A stretch of 64,000 nucleotides of DNA from Dasypus novemcinctus. Its lineage: Eukaryota > Chordata > Mammalia > Cingulata > Dasypodidae. This document shows, in pieces, positions 21,364-32,819 of this stretch. How positions within the stretch are numbered: position 1 is the first letter of the stretch; every line of letters starts with the position of its first letter. The stretch is from positions 11,967,405 to 12,031,404 of the forward strand of contig NC_092216.1 of NCBI RefSeq assembly GCF_030445035.2. Direction: 5' to 3'. Under the pieces are notes generated by a model. It saw nothing but the letters and a program-made list of their open reading frames with translations, was not told the origin of the DNA and made no database searches. The position numbers and the translations under genes are program-made.

Positions 21364-24300
21364 TTTTTTTTGGGTCTTTATGTATTTCTTTAATATTAGA
21401 TTAAAAAAATTTGAGGTCCCCATATAACCCCTACCCCACTCACCCCATTCCTCCCATAAAAACAATCTCCTCCATCATCATGAGACATTCGTTGCATTTG
21501 GTGAATACATCTCTGAGCACCACTGCACCTCATGGTCAATGGTCCACACCATAGCCCACAGTTTCCCCCATTCCACTCAGTGGGCCACGGGAGGACATAC
21601 AATGTCCAGTAACTCCCTGTAGCACCACCCAGGGCAACTCCAAGTCCCAAAAATGCCCCCACATCTCATCTCTTCCTTCTATTCCCTACGCCCAGCAGCC
21701 ACCATGGCCACTTTCTCCACACCAATGCCACATTTTCTTCCATTACTAATCACAATAGTTCATGAATAGAATATCAGTAAATCCTCTCTAATCCATACTC
21801 TATTCCTCCATTCTGTGGACCTTGGAATGGTTGTGTCCACTCCACATCTATATCAAGAGGAGGCTTAGATTCCACATGGATACTGGATGCAATCCTCCTG
21901 CTTTCAGTTGTAGGCACTCTTGGCTCCCTGGTGTGGTGGTTGGACCTTCTTCAACTCCATGTTAGCTGAGAGGGGTAAATCCAAAAAAACCAGAGTGTAG
22001 GAGCTGAAGTCTGTTGAGGCTCAGGGCCTGGCTATCACATGGTCAGTCCAGAGACTCAGGTCCCTTAGGTATATATTAAACCCCAGCACCAACTACAGAT
22101 CCATTAAAAGTAACAGGAGAGGCTTGTGAACAAAGATCACATCTGAGTCCAGCTGCATCACACAAACACAAACTCCAAATTAGGGCCAACTGACATGGCA
22201 CTGGACTTCATCTGCCATGACCACAGAACCTGTGGATCTCTGTAGCCCTCAGAAGAACCAATACCCGGAATATCTACTTTATTTGTCTCTGGGACTCTGC
22301 TGAGGTGTGCATGAGGGCAACCCCTCTGATAAATTCCCGGCTCTTTTTGGAGACTCATAGCCATAAAAAACTCATTTGTCCTTTCCATTTCCCCCTTTTA
22401 TTCAGGTCAAAAAGCATTTTTAACTTCTGGTATTACATGTAGATTGAGATATTCTGCTGGTCTGAGTTGACCCTTTTATTCAAGGTCATTTTCTAGTTAC
22501 ATCATCAGCTGGTACTTGGTAGTAATCCCTCGGTACCAGGGAGGCTTATTCCTGGGAGTCACATTTTACACTGGGGAAAAGGCAACGCATTTACATGCTG
22601 AGTTTGTCTTTGAGACTGGCCACATTTGAGCAACATGGAGGCTCTCAGGAGGGGACTCTTAGGCACCCTGCAGCTCTAGGCCTTGTTCTTATTTCAGGTG
22701 CACAGGCTCACAAGCATAGTCATTAGTATCAAGGGTTCATTGTTGGACCTTCCTTCTTTTTTGGGATTTGCTGTTGCTCTTGGGGGATTGTTGCTCTTCC
22801 TTTAGGGACTGTGGTAGAGCTCCCTTGGCTAGGAACTCAGCACTCCCTCAGTTATTGTTTTTACTTGTTTCCACTATGTAAATATCCAAACATTTTTATG
22901 TACCATGGATATATGCCCTGTAGCACTCCCTGCCAACCATGTGTCCCCTGTCAATAACATTCCACACCAGTATTCTTCCCCTGCCATTGTTGAACCTCTC
23001 TGTGATCCAAAAATTCCTGAAAGGTGAAGCCCAATATATTGCCAGGTTCCATTAATAGTAAAATGGAATATAGTGATGAGTTTGAAGGTTAGATATAGAA
23101 TACATATTAATTTAGAAAAATTAAGGTAAAAATAAATTGGGGTATCAAAAAATTAAAAAAATACAAAAGGTTTGTTTCTGATGTTTTGTCTTCCATCACT
23201 GCAATAAGTGTTGCCCTGAATGCAAATTGGTAAGGCAACTTCTTCCATCTTTTCCTCAGAGTCTACGTCCTATCTTTTCCTTTTCTTTTTTCTAATTATT
23301 AAGCTTATCTTCACAAACGTTTTAGATCACAGTAATTAATATATACAATATACACTACTCCCACATATCCAACATAAAACCTTTTCCCTCCCACAGCAAT
23401 AATCTTTTTACATATCCATACTATATTACTGAAACTGAGGTACAGATATTGAGACAGTAGCTTTCAAACAAGGTAACATTTGTGTTTACATTGTGGTTTA
23501 TATTTTAGACTATGCAATTTTCTAAATTTTTAGTTATCTTATGTTTTACATTATGATTTACATTTTAGCCTATCAGCCCCTATATATTTTTGGTGTAATT
23601 TTACATGTCTTATATTCATCCTTGCATACACTTGTGGAACACTTCTATTGCCCACACAGTTACATTGGTTCCATCTTTTCAATACCTCTCTCCTCCTCCC
23701 CTTAGGGCCCACAGTGACAGTCAGTCTTCATTGCTTGAAGGGCCATGTTCAGAGATGCTTACAACAGTGTTGTAAGTGTCACATGCTCAACTGCCCTAAT
23801 GCACTGGGAGCCACCATTCCTCTTGAGAGATACAATTCCCTCTATTTGAGGGAATCAGTCCTCCCCAGGATGTGGGTATACCTTCACTCTCATTATATGG
23901 GTCTCTCTCCAGTGATATAATCCACTATGGCAAAATGAGCATTCACATATTCCCTAGGAGCCTGTCCTGTGTCAGATTATCCCCTTTAAGCATCTTAGGT
24001 AACCTTCCTTATAATATTTTTGAAAAAGTTTTCTCAGCATTATACTCTCAGCCAAATACCTGACAATCTCCTATGTTTGTATGTTCCCCCACCCTACCCC
24101 CCAATTTCTTGGGCAATATTACCCATCCTCCCATCCCTAGCTCCCCTCAAGCCCACAAAACCCCACTGAAAGGTAACCCTAAGCCCGCATTTTATCCCTT
24201 CCTTGTACAAATATCTCCAGCTTATCATAGATTTCACCCATGTAGGTATCAGCTTAGAGCCTTCCTCTACCCCCCAATTTCCTTTAAGCCTATCATCCAG

Positions 24301-24400
24301 TCTCTAGCTCTCTGAGGCAGCTTGGTTTACTTATTTCTTATCATTGAGCTCATGTGGTATTTGTCCTTCAATGCCTGAGTTGCTTTAGTCAACATAAGGT
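21364..24400 (-). other. Long 3' UTR of L1-III
   Basis: It starts with a T-run (antisense poly(A)), is collinear with the sense copy at 16765-19750, and directly abuts the ORF2 C-terminus. It shows that the proximal and distal halves form one unit. No gene is present. Confidence 0.8.
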
Positions 24401-24402
24401 TC

Positions 24403-27400
24403 TCAAGATTCATCCATGTTATCACGTGTGTTTGTAGTGTATTCATTCTTAAAGCTGAGTAGTATTCCATTGTATGTATATACCACATTTTTATTTATCC
24501 ATTCATCTGTTGATGGGCATTTGGGTTGATTCCAACTTTTGGCAATAGTGAACAATACTGCTATGAACATTGGTGTCCATATATCAGTTTGTGTCCTTGT
24601 TTTCACTTCTGCTGGGTATATATCCAGCAGTGGAATTGCTGGGTCATATGACAAATCTATGCCTAGTTTTTTGAGAAACCGCCAAACTGTCCTTCAGAAT
24701 GGTTGGATCCTTCTGCATTCCCACCAGCAGTGGATGAGTGCTCGCATTCCTCCACATCCTCTCCAGCATTTGTAGTCTTCTGTTTTTTTCATAGCTGCCA
24801 ATCTTATGGGAGTAAGATGGTATCTCATCGTAGTTTTGATTTGCATTTCCCTGATAGCTAGAGATTTGGAGCATTTTTTCATGTGTTTTTTAGTCATTTG
24901 TATTTCTTTTGGTGTGAAGTTCATGAAGCTATTTCCTATTACAAGATCCTGTAGATGGTTCCTTTGATCCATCTTGACTTGATTTTTGTATACGATGTGA
25001 GATGGTAATCCTCTTTCATTCTTTTACATTTGGATATCCAGTTCTCCAGGCACCATTTGTTGAATAGGCCATTCTCTCCCAGTTGAGAGGGTTTGGTGGC
25101 TTTATTGAATATTATATGACTGTATATATGAGGAGCTATATCAGAACTCTCAATTCAGTTGCAATGGTCACTGTGTCTATATCTGTGCCAATATCATGCA
25201 GTTTTCACTACTGTAGTTTTTTAGTATGTTCTGAAGTCAGGTGGTGTGATTCCTCCAATTTCTTTTTTCTTTTTCAATATGTCTTTGGCCATTTGGGGCC
25301 TCTCTCCTTTCCAAATCAATTTCATAGCTAGTTTTTCTAGTTCCTTAAAGAATGCTGTGTTAATTTTTATTGGATTACACTGAATATGTAGATCAGTTCT
25401 GGTAGGATAGACATCTTAAAAATATTTAGTCTTCCTACCCAAGAACAGGGAATATTCTTTCATTTATTTAGGTCTTCACTGATTTCCTTGAAAAACATTG
25501 TGTAGTTTTCTGTGTATAAGTCTTTTACATTTGTAGTTAAATTTACTCCTAGGTATTTGATTTTTTTACTTACTATTGTAAATGGTATTTGTTTCTTGAT
25601 TTCCTCCTAAGATTGCTCATTATTGGTGTACAGAAATGCTACTGATTTTTGGGCATTGATCTTATAACCTGTGACTGTACTGAACTCATTATGAAGCTTC
25701 CTTGTTGACTTCTCAGGGTTTTCTATGTATAGGATCATGTCATCTGTAAATAATGAAATTTAACTTCTTCTTTTCCAATTTGGATACCTTTTATATCTGG
25801 TTCTCGCCTCAGTGCTCAGGCAACTACTTCTAAGACTATGTTAAATAAGAGGGGTGACCAGTGGGCATCCTTGTCTTGTTCCTGATCTTAGAGGGAAAGA
25901 TTTTTGGATTTCACCATTGTAAATGATGTTGGCTTGGGTTTTTCATATATACCCTTTATCGTGTTCAGAAAATTTCCTTGTTTTCCAATCTTTTGCAGTG
26001 TTTTTATCAAGAAAATTTGCTATATTTTGTCAAATGCTCTTTCTGATCTGTAGATATGATCATCTGATTTTTTTCCTTCAATTTTTTTATATGGTGTATT
26101 ATGTTGATTGATTTTCTTATGTTGAACCATCCTTGCATACCTGGAATGAATCCCACTTGGTCATGGTGTATAACTCATTTAATGTGTTGTTGAATATGAT
26201 TAGCAAATATTTTGTTCAGGAATTTTGTGTCTAGGTTCATTAGAGAAATTGGTCTGTAATTTTCCTTTCTTGTGGTGTCTTTGGTTGGCTTTGGTACTAG
26301 GATACTGTTGGAATCATAGAATGAAATAGGCAATGTTACTTCTGTTTTGATTCTTTGGAAGAGTTTCAGCAGGATTGGTGATAGTTCTTTCTGGAGTGTT
26401 TTGTAGAATGCACCTGTGAAGTCGTCTGGCCCAGGGCTCTTAGTTGGGAGGTTTTTAATGCCTGATTCTATCTCTTTACTTGTGATTGGTTTGTTGAGAT
26501 CATCAATTTCTTCTTTCATCAGTGTAGGCTGTTTATGTGTTTCTAGAAATTTGTCCATTTCCTCTAAATTGACCTTCTTGTTGGAATATAGTTTTTCAAA
26601 GTATCCTCTTATGATAGTCTTTATTTCTGTGGGATCAGTGGTGATATCTCCTTTCTCATTTCTTGTTTTGTGTATTTGCATCTTCTCTCTTTTTTTCTTT
26701 GTTAGTCTAGCTAAGGGTTTGTCAATTTTATTAATCTTTTCAAAGAACCAGCTCTTGGTTTTTAAAAAAAATCTTTTCCAGTGCTTTCTTATTTTCTATT
26801 TAATGTATTTCTGCTCTTATCTTTGTTATTTCTTTCTTACTTCTTCCTTTGGTGTTATTTTGTTGTTTTTTTACTAATTGCTCCAAGTTTGCAGTTAGTT
26901 CTTCAATTTTAGCTCTTTCTTCTTTTTTGATGTATCAGTTTATGGCTATAAATTTCCCTCTCAGTACCACTTTTGCTGCAACACAAAAGTTTTGTCATGC
27001 TGTTTTATCATTTTCACTAGTTTCAAGGTAGGTATTAATTTCTTTTGACATTTCCTCCTTGACCCACTGTTTTTTAAGAGTGTGCTGTTTAATTTCCATA
27101 TCTTGTTGTGAAATCTGGGTCTCTGCGCCTTGCAGATTTCCAGCTTCACTCTCCTGTGGTCAGAGAAATTATTTTGTATGATTTCAATCTTTCTGAATTC
27201 ATTGAGCCTTTCTTGTGGTCTAGCATATGGTCTATCTTGGAGAATGATCCATGTGCATTTGAGAAAAATGTATATCCTGCTGTAGTTGGGTGTATTGTTC
27301 TGTATATGTCTATTAGGTCCAGCTCCTCTAATATACTGTTCAGAGATTTTGTTTCTTTATTGATTCCCTTTTGAGATATCTGTCCAAAGTTGATAGTGGT

Positions 27401-27842
27401 GTAGTAAAGTCTCTCACTCTAATTGTAGAGGCATCTATTCTTTCACTTAGTTTTTCCAGTGTTTGCCTCACGTATTTGGAGGTGTCCTTTTTAGGAGCAT
27501 AAATGTTTATGATTGTTCATTCTTCTTGAAAGATTATCACTTTCACTAATATGTAGTGACCATGTTTGTCTCTCACAATTGTTTTGCATTTAAAGTCTAT
27601 TTTGTCTGATATTAAGATCGCTACTCCTGCCCTTTTTTGGTTATTGTTTGCTTGTAAGATTGTTTTCCAGTCATTCACTTTCAACCTTCTTAAACCCTGG
27701 GTCTAAGATGAGTTTCTTGTAGACAACATATAGATGGGTCATATTTCCTTATCCAGTCTTCCAAACTGTATATCTTAACAGGTAAGTTTAATCCATTGAC
27801 ATTTAGTGTTATTACTTTCAAGGAATTACTTATATTAGCCAT
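24403..27842 (-). pseudogene. L1-III ORF2 (endonuclease, reverse transcriptase, Cys-rich domain), disrupted
   Basis: ORF2p would be the nuclease and polymerase of L1 retrotransposition. The start codon is at 27840-27842 (protein beginning MANISNSLKV), and the first 51 codons are open and include the endonuclease QETHL motif. A 168-codon open stretch (26175-26681) covers the region before the polymerase core, with SPGPD and [11 protein letters not shown] motifs. The polymerase motif near 25735-25760 reads TDD instead of FADD. The C-terminal Cys-rich segment (about 24700-24800) keeps CWRGCGG. Frames are broken many times, so no functional protein is expected. Conservation is better than in L1-I. 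Confidence 0.85.
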
Positions 27843-28572
27843 ATTTTCTTCTTTTTGTGTTTGTCTTATGTTGTTTGATTTTTTTCCTTTCTTCTTGTAG
27901 TTTTTGTTGTTCTTAAGAATATTTTTAATAAGTATAAGCATTAATATCAAGGACTTGGTGTACTGGTCAGTTTTGTTAGGTACTGCATATGTAATCTACA
28001 GATTCTTGCCAGTGTTAATACAGAACATAGCAGGAATACCCAGGATGGAAATTTAATTATCTTGTTGGTTATTGTGTCTCATTTTTTAGTGCCAGTTTTG
28101 CTGGAAACAGAATTATTCGTTGGCAGATCTTTTCTCCAGTCCTTAAGAATGTTATAACTCAGCCTTCTCACCATGTTCTGCATCTTCTCCTGCTCTTTAA
28201 TTTGTTCATTTGACCTGGGCATGACTTCCTATTTTTTTTAATGGCTCTTAATTTTTTTTTGCTGGTGGTTAGGCATTTGGTTTTTCTTGATGGATTTTAT
28301 TTTCTTCGTCAGTTTCTCCATCTATCTTACTGTTTCATTTCTGTTTGGCTTTGTATTGAGGGTTCTCTTTGCCATATGTTTCCACTTATTCTAAAGCTTT
28401 GTAGTTGCCTGCTTTCAACTGAAAAAAATAATTGTGCAAAAAAAAAGGAAAAAAGAGAAAAGAAAAAAATGGAAGAAAAGAAGGAAGGAAGAAATGAAGG
28501 AAAAACAACAAAAATGGTTAAAATAACAATAAAACATATAAAGGGAGGAAAAGAATTTAAAAAATGAAATGA

Positions 28573-29005
28573 GGGAAGTGGATGTGGCTTAATTGCAAGA
28601 GTGTCTGCCTACCATATGGAAAGTCCAGGGTTTGAGCTCCAGGGCCCTCCTGAACTGTGAGGTGAGCTGGCCCACACACAGTGCTGTTGCACTCAAGGAG
28701 TGATGTGCCACACAAGGGTGACCTCCATGTAGGGGTGCCCCACATGCAAGGAGTGTGCCCCACATGGAGAGCCATCCCATATGAAAAAATGCAGCCCACC
28801 CAGAAGTGGAGTTGCAAACACAGAGTTGATGCAGCAAGATGATGCAACAAAAAGAGACATAGATTCCCAGTGCTGCCTGACAAGAATGCAAGCAGACACA
28901 GAAGAACACACAAGGAATGTACAGAGAAAGCAGACAATGGTGTGGTGGGGGAGAGGAAAGGAGAGAAATAAAAAATAAATCTTTTAAAAAAAAAGAAAAC
29001 TAAAT
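28573..29005 (+). mobile_element. DAS-SINE copy 2 (long subtype)
   Basis: Sense-oriented, diverged DAS-SINE with its tRNA-like head at 28573 (GGGAAGTGGATGTGGCTTAA) and a poly(A)-containing tail. Target duplications of 17 bases (TTTAAAAAATGAAATGA) lie at 28556-28572 and 29006-29022. It contains the extra internal segment (around 28830-28880) absent from copy 1. CpG sites are largely decayed, so it is older than copies 1 and 3. Confidence 0.92.
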
Positions 29006-29421
29006 TTTAAAAAATGAAATGACAAGAGAAATGGAAAAAGAAGATAGAAAGGATGAAAAGTATTTCAAGAAGGAAAGAAAAGAATAGGAGAAGAAAAAAA
29101 AAAAACCAAAACTGGACCTCCCTATTAGACCTCCAGGGCTAGCTGGTCTCTTTCTCTCCATCTGCCTGTGTTGGTTAACCCATGATGCCATGGCCCACCT
29201 CTCTGCACATACCTGGATGAAAAAACAAGAAAATAACAGACCTCCCTGTCAGGCCAACAGTAACCCCTAAACCCAAAAATAAAACAACAGTAATGATAAA
29301 AACCTCTGGCTATGTTCCCTCAGCTTGCCCTATGGCTCCTCCTTCCCCCCCCCCACCCCACCACCCCCATGTAGCATGGCCTCAGGCCTACCTGCAAGAT
29401 TATCTCAGAGCTCACCTCTCC

Positions 29422-29682
29422 CCTGGAGCCAACTGGTGGCCCCCTCCCCCAGGGCTGGCTGGATGTCTCCCCTGTCCCTGGAGCTGACCGGGCAGTTTCC
29501 CCTTCCCCAGGTAGTAAGGCCATTCCCCTTTCCCAAGACCAATGGGGCAGCTCCCACCATCCCCAGGGCTATCTGAACAGCTCTCCTCTTTCTGTAGCTG
29601 TCTAGGGGTTTTCCTTTTCCCCTGGGCTGGCTTGTCACACTCCTCTCCCCCATACCAGCTGGGTGGCTCCACTTTTCCTCAG
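29422..29682 (-). repeat. Degenerate 29-bp minisatellite in the L1-III 5' UTR
   Basis: About nine imperfect units begin near 29422, 29452, 29481, 29511, 29536, 29566, 29596, 29625 and 29653. On the plus strand each starts like GGCTGGCTGG and ends in a C/T-rich run. Spacing is 28-30 bases, with one shortened unit of 25. Confidence 0.65.
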
Positions 29683-29835
29683 TATCTAGCTGGATCTCTT
29701 TTCAGCCACCATCTCCTATCTCCCTGACAACAACCTGACTTCCCTAATACCTCGCAAGCCTGCCTACTTTCCCCTAGTTTCTGGAGGAAGAGTGCAGTCT
29801 GTCTTTCCTTACTCCTCCATCTTGATCTTCCACAC

Positions 29836-30385
29836 TATCTTTTTAATAAGTTGAAAGATTTCTTTATATATTATAGATATTAAACCTTTATTGGGTATGT
29901 GGTTTCCACATATTTTCTCCCATTGTTTAGATTGTTTTACTGTTATGATAAAGTTCTTGAATGCACAAATTTTAAAGACATACAATCCCATTTATCAATT
30001 TTTCTTTCATTGCTTGTACTTTGGATGTAAAGTCTAAGAAACCATTGCCTAATATAATGTCTTTTACGTGCCTCCTTGCCTTTTCTTCTAGGAGTTATAT
30101 AGTTATATATTAATTACATTATGTATTTGATCTATTTTGAGGTGGTTTTTGCATAAGGTGTGATATAGGAATCCTTCTTTCCTTAGCAAATAGAGATACA
30201 GTTTTCCTTGTATCACTTTTCAAAATGACTATTCTTTTCCAATAGAGGGGACTTGCCCTTTTGTCAAAAATCAGATGGCCATAAAATTAAGAGTTGATTT
30301 CTGAGCTCTTAATTTGATTCCAATAGTCTATATTTATGTTCTTCTGCAAGTAACATGCTCCTTTGATCACTGTGGCTTTGTAATG
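29836..30385 (-). mobile_element. L1-IV part 1: old L1 ORF2, antisense
   Basis: C-terminal ORF2 text on the minus strand from an older L1 that serves as host for the next insertions. Its other parts are at 30591-32809, 35711-36240, 36756-37308 and 46575-47205. Confidence 0.75.
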
Positions 30386-30590
30386 AGTCTTTTTTCTTTT
30401 TTTATGTTACATTAAAAAAATATGAGGTCCCCATATACCCCCACCCCCCTCACTCCACTCCTCCCCCATAACAACAACCTCCTCCATCATCATGGGACAT
30501 TCATTGCACTTGAATACATCTCTGTGCACTGCTGCACCACATGGTCAGTGGTCCACATTATAGTTTACACTCTCCCCCAGTATATTAAGT
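30386..30590 (-). repeat. Truncated L1 distal 3'-UTR fragment
   Basis: About 200 bases of the distal 3' UTR in antisense, with a T-run at the left, nearly identical in wording to 36250-36440 and 21390-21580. The flanks TGAGTC and TGAATC may be remains of a duplication, but this is weak. Confidence 0.75.
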
Positions 30591-32808
30591 ATGAATCCTT
30601 CAATTTGATTGTTCTTTTTTCAAGTTGACTTAGGCTACCCATGGCACCTAACCTTTCCAAACAAATTAGATAATTGGTTTTACCTTTTCTGCAAATAATG
30701 TTATGTTGATGGGGATTATATCACTTTATAAATCACTTTGGTACAACTGCTACCTTAACAATATTTAATTTTCCAACCCTTGAAAATGGAATGTCCTTCC
30801 ATTTATTTGGTCCTCTTTGATTTCTTTTAGCAGTGTTTCATAGTTTTTTTGTGTGTAAAAGTCCTTTACATTTTGGTTAGATTTATTCCTAGATATTTTA
30901 TTCCTTTGGTTGCATTGTGAATGAAATCTTTTCTTTAATTCTTCTTTCAGTTTGTGTCTAGAAACCCTACTGGTTTTTGTATGTTGATCTTGAAATCTAC
31001 CACTTTGATGAATTCAGTTATTAGGTCTATTAGATTTTTTGTGGATTTTTCAGGATTTTTTATATATAGGATCATGTCTTCTGCAAATAGGGAATGTTTT
31101 ACTTCTTTCTTTCCAATTTTGATGCCTTTTATTTCTTTTTTCTTGCTTAATTGTCATTGCAAGAACTCCCAAGACAATGGTGAATATCTGTACTTACAGT
31201 GGGCATCCTTTCCTTTTTCCTGATCTTAAAATGAAAACTTTCAGTCTTTCATCCTTGAGTAGGATGTTAGCTATGAGACTTAATTGATGCTGTTTATCAT
31301 ATTGAAGAAATTTCCTTCTGTTACTCGTGTTCTAAGTCTTTTAATCAAATAGGGGTGCTGGATTTTGTCAAATGTCTTTTTTTGCACCATTTGAGATCAC
31401 GTAGTTTTGTCCTCCATTCTGTTAATACAGTGTTTTACATTAATTGATTTTCTTATGTTGTATCACCCTGATATACCAGGATAAATTCTACCTTATCATG
31501 GTGTATAATTCTTTTAATGTGGTCTTGGGTTTAGTTTGGTAATATTTTGTTGAGGATTTTCACACGTATAATCATTATAGATATTGTTCAGTAATTTTCT
31601 TTTCTTGTGGTATATTAACTGTCTTAGGTATGAAGATGAAGTTGGTCCTATAAAATGAATAAGGTAGTATGCCTTCCTTTATATTTTTTGAGTTTCAGCA
31701 GAATTGGAATTGAGTATTTTTGGAATGTTTGATAAAATTTCCCCATAAAACCTTCTGGTCCTGGGCTTTTCTGGTAGGGAAGTGTTTGATTACTGAATCT
31801 CTGCTAGTAATTGATTTGTTAATATCTGCTAATTTTTTCTGTCTCCTGGTAGGTAGGTAGGTGTGTTTCAAAGAATTTGTCCATGCCATATAGTTCACAT
31901 TATTTATTAATATACTATTCGTAATATTATCATCTGTAGTCCTTTTTATTCCAGCACTGTCAGTAGTATTGCCTTTCTTTTCATTTCTGGATTCCATTAT
32001 TTATATCCACTCTACTTTTTACTTCATCAGTCTAGCTAAAAGTTTGTCAATTTTATTGATATTTTCAAAGAATAAACATTTTTATTGATGCTACTGTTGT
32101 TTTTTTCCCTCTATTTCATTTATCTGTGGTATAATATTTTTTTATTCCATTCCTTCATCTTGGATTGGGTTAATTTGGCTCTTTTCCTGGTTCTTCCAAT
32201 TTTTAGTTTAAACCTCAGATTTGAAGTCATTCTTCTTTTCAAAGCAAGCAGTATATAACTATGCCTATAACTATGCCTCTCTGCAGTGCCCTTGCTGTAT
32301 CTCATAACTTTTGTATATAGTATTTTCATTTTCATTCACCTGAAGATATTTCTTGATTTTGCTTTTGATTTTCTCTTTAATTCATTGGTTGTTTAAAAGT
32401 ATGTTTTTAATTTCCACATATTTGTGAATTTTCCATTTCTCCCTCTGTTACTGATTTCTAGCTTCATCCCATTTTGCTTTTGGAGAAGACGTATTTCAAT
32501 AATTGTGCATTTATTTATACTTGCTTTGTGACATAATACATTGTCTATCCTGTAGAATGTTCACCATACCCTTGACAAGTATGTGTATTATTTCGCTGTT
32601 TGGCATTGTGTTCTATATATGCCTGTTAGGTTTAGTTGGTTTAGAGTATCCTTCAAGTCTTATATTTCTTTATTGATCTTCTAGCCTATATGTTTTTTAC
32701 CACTATTGAAAGTGGCATATTAAAGTCTCCTATTATTTATGTAGAACTGATTATTTCTCCCTTCAATTCTTTAAGTACTTGCTTCATATACATTGGGGAT
32801 CTGCTGAT
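30591..32808 (-). pseudogene. L1-IV part 2: old L1 ORF2 (reverse transcriptase to endonuclease), antisense
   Basis: A collinear run of antisense ORF2 from downstream of the polymerase core to the endonuclease. It is more diverged than L1-III or L1-V, with dense stops. It ends at the left duplication of the KLF10 retrocopy. Confidence 0.75.
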
Positions 32809-32819
32809 AGGAGAATATA

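Larger units (their letters stand above)
21364..29835 (-). mobile_element. L1-III: antisense L1 with both termini, ORF1 mostly deleted
   Basis: The parts are 3' UTR (21364-24400), ORF2 (24403-27842), a shortened ORF1 region (27843-28225) and a 5' UTR (28226-29835) that contains DAS-SINE 2. The 5' terminus carries CAAGATGGA (29816-29824 on the minus strand), placing position 1 near 29835. The length is about 8.0 kb without the SINE. Its 5' UTR is a different type from those of L1-I, L1-V and L1-VIII. No target duplication was found. Confidence 0.8.
28226..29835 (-). other. 5' UTR of L1-III (minisatellite type), holding DAS-SINE 2
   Basis: On the sense strand it begins with a YY1-like CAAGATGGA box, continues through a 29-bp tandem repeat and then a long pyrimidine-rich segment before the ORF1 remnant. 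On the plus strand that segment appears as A/G-rich runs at 28430-28560 and 29023-29105. Confidence 0.75.
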
